Below are positions 8,116 to 15,289 of a DNA stretch of 18,542 nucleotides, piece by piece. The stretch is from positions 1,405-19,946 of the forward strand of contig DQIG01000403.1 in assembly GCA_003525885.1 (NCBI GenBank). Direction: 5' to 3'. The DNA comes from Stenotrophomonas sp. GTDB lineage: Bacteria > Pseudomonadota > Gammaproteobacteria > Xanthomonadales > Xanthomonadaceae. The position numbers and the translations under genes are program-made. The stretch's first letter is position 1. Every line of letters begins with the position of its first letter. The notes beneath the pieces were generated by a model. That model was not told the DNA's origin. It searched no databases and saw nothing but the letters and a program-made list of their open reading frames with translations.

Positions 8116-8892
8116 ATGTGCCTGCTCGCTCTTGGCTGGATGCACCACCCGCGCTGGCGGCTGGTGATGATCGGCAACCGTGATGAGTTCCACGCCCGCC
8201 CGACGGCGGCGCTGGCCCCCTGGCAGGATGAGACGTCCGTCATCGGGGGGCGCGACCTGCGCTCCGGCGGTGGCTGGGCCGGGGTTGGCGCTTCGGGCCG
8301 GATGGCGGTGGTCACCAACGTCCGCGACCCGCTGGCGGCCCAGACTGGCCCGTCGCGGGGCGCGTTGGTGGCCGACTTCCTGCGTGGCCGCGATCCGGCC
8401 GCTGTGCATATCGACCGATTGGCGACGGTGGCTGGCGCCTACGCCCCATTCAACCTCCTGCTGGCCGATGGCGACAGCCTGGAGTACCTGGGCAACCACC
8501 CCGCCGAACGGCAGAGCCTGGGCCCAGGCGTACATGGCATGTCCAACGGCGCACTGGACGCACCCTGGCCGAAGACCCGGCGGCTGATGGCTGCGCTTTC
8601 CGCCTGGCTGAAGGAAGACGGGGTCAGATCCCTTTCCCAAGGGGAAAGGGATCTGACCCCGCTCTGGGAGGCCCTGGCCGACGAGCAGCGCCCCGTCGAC
8701 AGCGACCTGCCCGATACCGGCATCGGTCTGGAACGCGAGCGCTGGCTGAGCCCCGCCTTCATCCGCGGCGACGACTACGGCACTCGCGCCAGCACCGTGC
8801 TGCTGATCGACGCCGACGGCCACGGCGAGATCCACGAACGCCGCTTCGGCCCGCAGGGCGCCTCCAGCGGACAGAGCCACGTCATTTTCTGA
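8116..8892 (+). CDS. NRDE/TANGO2-family protein
   Basis: 258 aa protein of the NRDE (TANGO2, Ser/Thr-rich T10) family. The start at ATG 8116 gives MCLLALGW, the family N-terminus, with Cys2 placed to become an N-terminal nucleophile as in Ntn-hydrolase folds (function inferred). NRDEFHARP is at 21-29, followed by the GGRDLRSGGGWAGV and VTNVRDP blocks and, near the C-terminus, GTRASTVLLID. The biochemical role is not settled for bacterial members; eukaryotic TANGO2 is linked to haem/lipid handling. Residues about 168-182 are encoded by a perfect 43-bp palindrome (separate entry). There is no Shine-Dalgarno; a CACAAT box ends 7 nt before the ATG, so the message may be leaderless. An open frame extends upstream to 7867, but it crosses the mraZ operator and is not credible as protein. 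Confidence 0.9.
   Translation: MCLLALGWMHHPRWRLVMIGNRDEFHARPTAALAPWQDETSVIGGRDLRSGGGWAGVGASGRMAVVTNVRDPLAAQTGPSRGALVADFLRGRDPAAVHIDRLATVAGAYAPFNLLLADGDSLEYLGNHPAERQSLGPGVHGMSNGALDAPWPKTRRLMAALSAWLKEDGVRSLSQGERDLTPLWEALADEQRPVDSDLPDTGIGLERERWLSPAFIRGDDYGTRASTVLLIDADGHGEIHERRFGPQGASSGQSHVIF
8619..8661. repeat. Perfect 43-bp palindrome inside the NRDE coding sequence
   Basis: Two perfect 20-bp arms (8619-8638 and 8642-8661) around a 3-nt loop. The arm contains GGGGTCAGATCCCTTTCCC. It is read through in frame and encodes roughly GVRSLSQGERDLTP. It is unrelated to the GTAG-type REPs elsewhere in the window. It would form a very strong hairpin in the mRNA within the last third of the gene. Confidence 0.9.
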
Positions 8893-8894
8893 CC

Positions 8895-8974
8895 GGGTAG
8901 TGCCGGCCGCTGGCCGGCAACTTCATGGCGCATCCGAAGATCCAGAGGTTGCCGGCCAGCGGCCGGCACTACCC
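8895..8974. repeat. Inverted pair of GTAG REP elements (REPIN)
   Basis: Two perfect 27-bp arms, 8895-8921 and 8948-8974, in opposite orientation with a 26-nt spacer. Each arm holds a GTAG head followed by the hairpin TGCCGGCC-GCT-GGCCGGCA. The pair starts 3 bp after the NRDE stop and probably also acts as its terminator. Head, hairpin and inverted pairing match the SMAG/REPIN type mobilised by RAYT transposases; no RAYT gene is in this window. Confidence 0.9.
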
Positions 8975-9209
8975 CGCACGCGTGTCGTCATCGACGTGAC
9001 GACAGCCGTCATCGCAACGGGCCTGAAACGTCATTCAGCTTCCAGCCTCGACCGTGATCCGTCCGCACCCCAGGGGTTTCAGCATCGCCGCCACCCGACT
9101 GTGCCCTTTTCGCAATCGGCACTGTGTCTATAAATGTCGCCCCTGACCTCCCAGGGTGGTCGCGCCCGGCACCGCGCCGCGTAATCGACCGCAACCCCAA
9201 GGAGGCCCC
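8975..9209 (+). promoter_or_regulatory. Spacer upstream of the DM13 gene, with a possible -10
   Basis: No credible gene. It holds an 8-bp inverted repeat TGTCGTCA (8983-8990) / TGACGACA (8997-9004) and a TATAAA box at 9129-9134 that could be the -10 for the DM13 gene. There is no convincing -35 at 17 bp. A strong ribosome binding site AAGGAGG lies just before the ATG at 9210. Confidence 0.35.
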
Positions 9210-9689
9210 ATGCGCCGCATCCTCATTCTGCTCGCCACCCACCTGCTCACCCTCGGCCTGGGCTTCGGCCTGGGCGTCTACCTCCTGCCGATCCTGATCG
9301 CCCCCGACGACCCGCCGGTCGCGCAGGTGCAGGCCGCCATGAACGACGCCACCTACCGCACCACCTTCCGCCGCGACCTCAAAGGCAGCGACGCGGTGCA
9401 CTGGGCCGAAGGCAAGGTCAGCGTCAGCGCCACCCAGGTCGCCTTCGACGGCAAGATGGGCCCGGGCCCGGATTACAAGGTCTACCTGGTCCGCGATTTC
9501 GTCGACAACAAGGCCGACTTCCTGAAGATCAAGGCACAGGCCCAGCGCATCGGCGAGGTGAAGACCTTCAACCGTTTCCTGGTGGAGGTGCCCGCGAACG
9601 TGGACGTGAATGACTACACCACGGTGGTGGTGTGGTGCGAGCGCTTCGCGCAGTTCATCTCCGCCGGGCAGTACCGCACGCCGGGCTGA
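9210..9689 (+). CDS. Membrane-anchored DM13-domain protein
   Basis: 159 aa. The ATG at 9210 follows a near-perfect AAGGAGG Shine-Dalgarno; an in-frame upstream start at 9156 adds 18 residues without support. Residues about 4-31 form one hydrophobic helix with few charges, an uncleaved anchor or signal peptide. The rest would be periplasmic and shows the DM13 pattern: GxxxxxxTQVAFDGKMGPGPDYKVYLV (about 68-94) and TTVVVWCERFAQFISAGQYR near the end. C143, in the WC motif, is the only cysteine and is the residue proposed in DM13 domains to take part in redox/electron transfer. Function is inferred from the domain only; no partner gene is adjacent. Confidence 0.85.
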   Translation: MRRILILLATHLLTLGLGFGLGVYLLPILIAPDDPPVAQVQAAMNDATYRTTFRRDLKGSDAVHWAEGKVSVSATQVAFDGKMGPGPDYKVYLVRDFVDNKADFLKIKAQAQRIGEVKTFNRFLVEVPANVDVNDYTTVVVWCERFAQFISAGQYRTPG

Positions 9690-9707
9690 GGACCGCGCCA
9701 CGTCGAG

Positions 9708-9730
9708 GTAGTGCCGGCCGCTGGCCGGCA
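9708..9730 (+). repeat. Single GTAG REP element
   Basis: GTAG followed by TGCCGGCCGCTGGCCGGCA, the same 23-bp unit as the left arm of the pair at 8895-8974. It lies between the convergent DM13 gene and rnpB and could end transcription from either side. Confidence 0.85.
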
Positions 9731-9747
9731 TCACCGATGCGCGGAAC

Positions 9748-9776
9748 ACGCATATAGATGGAAGCACGCATATAGA
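9748..9776. repeat. Two direct copies of ACGCATATAGA
   Basis: An 11-bp unit at 9748-9758 and again at 9766-9776 (18-bp period), just past the 3' end of rnpB. Purpose unknown. Confidence 0.6.
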
Positions 9777-9781
9777 AGAAG

Positions 9782-10139
9782 GAGGCGGAGCCGGCCGATA
9801 AGCCGGGTTCTGTCGTGGACAGTCATTCCTCTAGGCGTTACGTCACCGCAACGCTCAAGCAACCTACCCGGATCCAACGCGGGCCGCGCCAAAGGATCCC
9901 TATTTGGTCTTGCTCCAGGTGGGGTTTGCCGTGCCGGTCTGTTGCCAGACTCGCGGTGCGCTCTTACCGCACCATTTCACCCTTACCGGCCTTCCGAAGA
10001 AGACGTAGGCGGTATCTTTCTGTTGCACTTTCCGTCGGCTTGCGCCGCCCAGGCGTTACCTGGCACCTTGCCCTATGGAGCCCGGACTTTCCTCGGCACC
10101 CCCGAAGGGATGACGCGACTGTCTGACCGGCTCCGCCAA
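9782..10139 (-). ncRNA. rnpB: RNase P RNA, bacterial class A
   Basis: Catalytic RNA that trims tRNA 5' leaders together with the RnpA protein. On the minus strand the 5' part has the universal AGGAAAGTCCGGGCTCC (10093-10077) and the 3' part the conserved GACAGAACCCGGCTTAT (9814-9798). GGTAAGGGTGAAA (9987-9975) is the L15 region whose GGU pairs with the tRNA CCA end. The termini 10127-10137 and 9784-9794 are perfectly complementary over 11 bp and form helix P1, fixing the ends to within a few bases. The length of about 355 nt fits class A. Several open frames cross this region on both strands and are not genes. Confidence 0.98.
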
Positions 10140-10144
10140 CACAT

Positions 10145-10150
10145 ATTCTA
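10145..10150 (-). promoter_or_regulatory. -10 element of rnpB
   Basis: TAGAAT on the minus strand (five of six matches to TATAAT) ends 7-8 nt before the inferred 5' end of the RNase P RNA. No recognisable -35 at the usual spacing. Confidence 0.6.
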
Positions 10151-10203
10151 GCGTACGCACGCGCTTCCTGCCGTGCTGATCGCGGCGTCCGGTTCGGTTC
10201 ATC

Positions 10204-10362
10204 CATCCACGCATGGCGTGGATCTACCGATTCCGCTGCTCTGGAGGGTGCGGATTCCGCTTTGGTGGGTGCGGACCTTGGTCCGCACTGATGCCGCCAT
10301 CCACGCATGGCGTGGATCTACCGGGCATTGGCTTCGGTAGGTGCGGACCGTTGGTCCGCACG
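10204..10362. repeat. Cluster of four REP-type hairpins between rnpB and uup
   Basis: Two kinds of unit alternate. Type 1, CATCCACG-CATGG-CGTGGATCTACC, occurs identically at 10204-10228 and 10298-10322; its complement begins GTAGATCCACG. Type 2, GTGCGGACC-N3-GGTCCGCAC with a GGTGG or GGTAG head, occurs at 10264-10290 and 10336-10362. The last hairpin (10341-10361, 9-bp stem) begins 13 bp past the uup stop and may terminate uup transcription. The rest of 10151-10374 shows nothing else. Confidence 0.85.
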
Positions 10363-10374
10363 AACCCGGCAAAC

Positions 10375-12258
<1,884 letters not shown>

Positions 12259-12264
12259 CCGGCT

Positions 12265-12270
12265 ATTGTA
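12265..12270 (-). promoter_or_regulatory. -10 element of uup (leaderless start)
   Basis: TACAAT on the minus strand, five of six consensus bases, with 6 nt between its last base and the ATG. Initiation 7 nt downstream would fall on the A of the start codon. No Shine-Dalgarno fits in that space and no clear -35 is seen. Confidence 0.55.
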
Positions 12271-12454
12271 CGGGTTGGGGGCGTCGGCCGGGTTGCACCC
12301 GGCACCCGCAGAGGCAACGGCCGAAGAAACAGCCAAAGCGGCTTATGGTGGCAGGCGGGTCGGTGTGGGGCTGCAGGACACGCATTGAACCCATCCATGG
12401 GGGCTCGATGGCGCCATCCATGGCGCCAACGGTCCTGCAGCCCCACACCGACCC
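12271..12454. repeat. Composite palindromic repeat, copy A (upstream of uup)
   Basis: A block ending CCCGGCACCCGCAGAGGC (12298-12315) is followed by a perfect 23-bp inverted repeat (12357-12379 and 12432-12454, arm GTCGGTGTGGGGCTGCAGG plus flanks). Between the arms lie CCCATCCATGGGGGCTCG and a second hairpin of 9-bp arms TGGCGCCAT / ATGGCGCCA (12409-12428). The same block order recurs at 17341-17470. No coding potential is convincing across it. Confidence 0.8.
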
Positions 12455-12500
12455 ACCTCCGACAGTTTCCCGCGATCTGTCGGAACGGCATTCTGCTCTG

Positions 12501-12549
12501 GTGGGTGTCGACCTTGGTCGACACGGTAGATCCACGCCGCGCGTGGATG
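12501..12549. repeat. Two adjacent REP units
   Basis: A type 2 unit GTGGGTGTCGACC-TT-GGTCGACAC (12501-12524) is followed directly by a type 1 unit GTAGATCCACG...CGTGGATG (12526-12549). These are the same two kinds that alternate upstream of rnpB, here with base changes that keep the stems paired. Confidence 0.85.
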
Positions 12550-12598
12550 AACGCTGCAGAGACTGTCGATGGATGGAATCGACTGGGAATCTGATGGA

Positions 12599-12694
12599 TT
12601 ACCGGACTTCTCCCAGCAACACCTGCAACCTCGGCAGCCAGTGCTTGCCAGTGGAGCGAACCGACCACAGTCGGCCTACCCGCCTGTACGGCTG
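12599..12694 (-). pseudogene. Remnant of a second LysR-type regulator C-terminus
   Basis: On the minus strand this stretch reads PYRRVGRLWSVRSTGKHW then LPRLQVLLGEVR and a TAA stop (12601-12599). It lines up without gaps with the end of the intact regulator at 13082-13984 (PLQRTLWLVRHPGKQW then LPGLQALLGDV). Over the best 39 nt, 33 bases agree with 13122-13160. There is no start and no upstream part, so it is a fragment. It begins about 8 bp past the stop of the 127-aa gene, so that gene lies between two copies of the regulator's 3' end. Either the fragment is the displaced original end, or it arrived with the small gene. Confidence 0.8.
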
Positions 12695-12701
12695 CCGGGA
12701 A

Positions 12702-13085
12702 TCAGTGTGCAGCCTTGATCTTTCTGACCTCAGGGGTCACAGCAAAGCAATCCTCCCAGCGTCCCCCCTCCAGCGACCAGTACTCGATCAGGACACCATG
12801 CTCCTGACGATCCTCAAGAAGCGCGGAGAGTACGGCGGCGATGCTGCGATCATCAGGCTTCGCGCCCGAGCAGAGCAGATCATTGCTTACGTCCAAGGCG
12901 AGGGTCATGAGCTCCTGCCTGACATCCGGCGGATAGCCGCAAGCGTGATATGCCGCCATGTACCGGTCCAGCCACTCGCGGGTCCGGTACTGGTCGGGCA
13001 GTTCATACGCCCAGTCCTGGGTATGGCTTTCAGCGGGCGGCAAGCCCAGGTCGCGGCTAAGTCTCTCTATCGCACGCATGGTCAT
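12702..13085 (-). CDS. Hypothetical protein, 127 aa
   Basis: I do not recognise the family. The ATG at 13085-13083 overlaps the TGA of the upstream regulator by 4 bp (ATGA), so it is likely co-transcribed and translationally coupled with it; a second ATG two codons later is possible. The product begins MTMRAIERLSRDLGLPPAES, has no signal peptide or membrane helix, is mildly acidic and looks helical up to about residue 95. It ends with a W-rich stretch IEYWSLEGGRWEDCFAVTP. Hand-counted GC is about 60-62%, below its neighbours (about 70%), which suggests later acquisition. Two copies of the regulator's 3' end bracket it, also a sign of insertion. A cargo or immunity-type small protein is one guess; nothing in the sequence proves it. 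Confidence 0.75.
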   Translation of the reverse strand: MTMRAIERLSRDLGLPPAESHTQDWAYELPDQYRTREWLDRYMAAYHACGYPPDVRQELMTLALDVSNDLLCSGAKPDDRSIAAVLSALLEDRQEHGVLIEYWSLEGGRWEDCFAVTPEVRKIKAAH

Positions 13086-13984
13086 TTCTGGTCGCCAACA
13101 CGAGGGGGCAGGTTTACATCCCCCAGCAGCGCCTGCAATCCCGGCAGCCATTGCTTGCCCGGGTGGCGTACCAGCCAGAGGGTGCGCTGCAGGGGCGGTA
13201 GCGGGGTTTCGAGCACGCGCAAGCGGCCCAGGGCCAGCGGCTCTTCCAGCGCGTGGCGCGACAGGCAGGCCAGGCCGAGGCCGGCGATCGCGGCCTGCTT
13301 GATCGCTTCGGTATTGCCCAACTGCAGGGTCTGGGCGAAGCCACGCAGGTGCGGAAGCAGCGCCTGCTCCACGGCTTCACGGGTGCCGGAGCCGGGCTCG
13401 CGCAGCAGCCAGCGTGCACGGCGCAGTTCGTCCAGCGACCAGCGCGCGGGGGCATCGGCGGCAGCGACGATCACCAGCGGATCCTGCTGCCAGGCCGTGA
13501 CCTGCAGGCCGCGTTCGTGGCAGGGGCCTTCGATCAGGCCGGCGTCGACGTCCAGGCGCTGCACGGCGGCGACAACGCCGGCACTGTTGTCGATGCGCAG
13601 ATCAACCTCGGCCTGCGGCGCCTGGCGCAGCAGATCGGCGATGCGCGGTGGCAGCAGGTAGTTGCCGATGGTGGTACTGGCCGCCAGCACCAGCCGCAGC
13701 GGTGCACCCTGCGCCGGGTCGCCTCCCGCGGCCAGCTGGCGCTCCAGGTCGGCGGCGTTGACCAGCAGCGTGCGGGCAGGCTCCAGCAGCGCGCGGCCGT
13801 GCCCGTTCAGCGCCAGGCGGCGGCCGATGCGGTCGAACAGCGGGGTCCCGAAGTGTGCCTCCAGCTCCTGCAGGGCGGCGCTGCTGGCCGACTGCGAAAG
13901 CGCGATGGCCTGGCCCGCAGCGGTAGTGCTGCCGTGATCGGCGATGGCGACGAAGACCTGCAGCTGGCGCAAGGTCAGGCGCAT
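13082..13984 (-). CDS. LysR-type transcriptional regulator, YeiE-like by context
   Basis: 300 aa. The N-terminal winged helix-turn-helix spans about residues 2-60 (LRQLQVFVAIADHGSTTAAG, then LSQSASSAALQELE and LFDRIGRRLALN). The effector-binding domain follows, with LRLVLAASTTIGNYLLP (about 95-111) typical of the CysB/YeiE/CbbR branch. It is divergent from the YeiH-family exporter with about 100 bp between them, the same pairing as yeiE-yeiH in E. coli, so control of that gene and of itself is the likely job. GAAGGT about 9 nt before the ATG can act as ribosome binding site. The last codons overlap the start of the 127-aa gene. The C-terminal end differs from the remnant at 12599-12694 and may have been exchanged. 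Confidence 0.93.
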   Translation of the reverse strand: MRLTLRQLQVFVAIADHGSTTAAGQAIALSQSASSAALQELEAHFGTPLFDRIGRRLALNGHGRALLEPARTLLVNAADLERQLAAGGDPAQGAPLRLVLAASTTIGNYLLPPRIADLLRQAPQAEVDLRIDNSAGVVAAVQRLDVDAGLIEGPCHERGLQVTAWQQDPLVIVAAADAPARWSLDELRRARWLLREPGSGTREAVEQALLPHLRGFAQTLQLGNTEAIKQAAIAGLGLACLSRHALEEPLALGRLRVLETPLPPLQRTLWLVRHPGKQWLPGLQALLGDVNLPPRVGDQK

Positions 13985-14086
13985 GGCACTTACCTTCTAG
14001 GTGGGTAGGTTTCACCAATATTATTCGTTTTACAGGTCATCGTCTGAGGCGCACGCTTGCCCCATCACTCCAGCCCTGCCCCTGCC
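13985..14086. promoter_or_regulatory. Divergent promoter region, lysR / yeiH-like
   Basis: The only AT-rich stretch nearby, with CAATATTATTCG around 14015-14026, able to supply -10 sequences in both directions. TACC-N9-GGTA (13991-14007) is a possible regulator site. No textbook LysR box (T-N11-A within a dyad) is clear, so this stays tentative. Confidence 0.4.
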
Positions 14087-15166
14087 ATGAACGCCCCCGC
14101 CCTCTCCCCCTGGTCCCTGCCCGCCCTGCGCCAACGCTGGCAGCCGCGTCTGCCCGGCCTTCTGCTGGTGGGCCTGATCGCGGCGGCGTCGCTGTACCTG
14201 GCCGACCTGCCCTGGCTGCAGGCGCATGGCCTGAGCGCACTGACCGTGGCCATCGTGGCCGGCATCGTGGTCGGCAACACCTTCTATCCGCGGCTGGCAC
14301 CGAGCAGCGCGGCCGGTGTTGGTTTCTCCAAGCACTGGCTGCTGCGCGCCGGCATCGTGCTGTACGGCCTGCGCCTCACCTTCCAGGACATCGGCCACGT
14401 CGGTGTCAGCGGCGTGCTGATGGACGTGCTGGTGGTTGCCAGCACCTTCGGCCTGGCCTGCTGGCTGGGCGTACGCGTGTTCAAGATGGAACGCGAGGCG
14501 GCAATGCTGATCGGTGCCGGCAGCGCAATCTGCGGCGCGGCGGCGGTGATGGCGGCCGAGCCGGTGGTGCGCGGCCGTGCGGCGCAGGTCACGGTGGCGG
14601 TCTCTACGGTGGTGGTGTTCGGCACGCTGGCGATGTTCCTGTACCCGGTGCTGTATGCGCTGGTGCAGTCGCATGGCTGGCTGGCGATGGACGCGCGGCA
14701 GTACGGCCTGTTCACCGGTGCGACGGTGCACGAAGTGGCGCAGGTGGTGGCTGCCGGCCGTGCGGTGAACGAAGCCGCCGCCGATACCGCCGTGATCACC
14801 AAGATGGTGCGAGTGATGCTGCTGGCGCCGTTCCTGATCACGCTGTCGCTGTGGCTGGCGCGGGGCGGCAAGGCCAGCGCCGACGGCAGCAAGGCGCGCA
14901 TCGTGGTGCCCTGGTTCGCGTTCGGTTTCGTGGCGGTGGCCGGGTTCAACTCGCTGCATCTGCTGCCGGCCGGCCTGCAGGCGGGGCTGGTGCAGCTGGA
15001 TACCGTGCTGCTGGCGATGGCGATGGCTGCGCTGGGCCTGACCACCCACGTCTCGGCGCTGCGCCAGGCGGGCCTGAAGCCGCTGCTTCTCGCACTGATC
15101 CTGTTCGCCTGGCTGCTGTTCGGTGGCCTGGCGATTCATCAGGGCGTGTTGGCGGTGATGGGCTGA
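14087..15166 (+). CDS. yeiH: YeiH-family putative anion (sulfate) exporter
   Basis: 359 aa integral membrane protein closely resembling E. coli YeiH (UPF0324/PSE family). Matching blocks are HWLLRAGIVLYGLRLTFQDI (about 76-95), LIGAGSAICGAAAVMAAEPV, GATVHEVAQVVAAG, MVRVMLLAPFLI, NSLHLLP, and LDTVLLAMAMAALGLTTHVSAL. About ten hydrophobic helices can be counted. Substrate assignment in the family is weak; sulfate or sulfonate export is suggested from its LysR neighbour. I chose the ATG at 14087; a TTG at 14057 with GAGG seven bases upstream would add 10 residues and cannot be excluded, since the ATG has no Shine-Dalgarno. Confidence 0.9.
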   Translation: MNAPALSPWSLPALRQRWQPRLPGLLLVGLIAAASLYLADLPWLQAHGLSALTVAIVAGIVVGNTFYPRLAPSSAAGVGFSKHWLLRAGIVLYGLRLTFQDIGHVGVSGVLMDVLVVASTFGLACWLGVRVFKMEREAAMLIGAGSAICGAAAVMAAEPVVRGRAAQVTVAVSTVVVFGTLAMFLYPVLYALVQSHGWLAMDARQYGLFTGATVHEVAQVVAAGRAVNEAAADTAVITKMVRVMLLAPFLITLSLWLARGGKASADGSKARIVVPWFAFGFVAVAGFNSLHLLPAGLQAGLVQLDTVLLAMAMAALGLTTHVSALRQAGLKPLLLALILFAWLLFGGLAIHQGVLAVMG

Positions 15167-15170
15167 GGGC

Positions 15171-15245
15171 AGTGCCGACCAACGGTCGGCACCCACCAAA
15201 GGGGGCGGTCGGCACCCACCCGTAGATCCACGCCATGCGTGGATG
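15171..15245. repeat. REP cluster after the yeiH-like gene
   Basis: Starts 5 bp after the stop. The hairpin GTGCCGACC-AAC-GGTCGGCAC with tail CCACC (15172-15197), a half copy GGTCGGCACCCACC (15207-15220), and a type 1 unit GTAGATCCACG...CGTGGATG (15222-15245). The half copy suggests an imperfect duplication or deletion. It may serve as the terminator. Confidence 0.85.
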
Positions 15246-15278
15246 GTGGCCCAGGACGGGCGCTGCCGCGCAGATAGG

Positions 15279-15284
15279 TACAAT
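15279..15284 (+). promoter_or_regulatory. -10 element of dbpA (leaderless start)
   Basis: TACAAT ends at 15284 and the A of the ATG is at 15290. That spacing puts the transcription start on or next to the start codon. No Shine-Dalgarno and no good -35 are visible. It is the same box and nearly the same spacing as upstream of uup. Confidence 0.55.
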
Positions 15285-15289
15285 GCGCC

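Noticed and set aside
9711..10308. Open frames over 9711-10308 on both strands
   Set aside because: The region is rnpB, an RNA gene with all conserved elements and P1 closure.
10204..10362. Possible CRISPR array
   Set aside because: The repeats are individually palindromic REPs of two alternating types, without constant repeat-spacer lengths or cas genes.
12345..13661. 438-codon plus-strand open frame opposite the 127-aa gene and lysR
   Set aside because: Starts in repeat DNA and is antisense to lysR; no domain.
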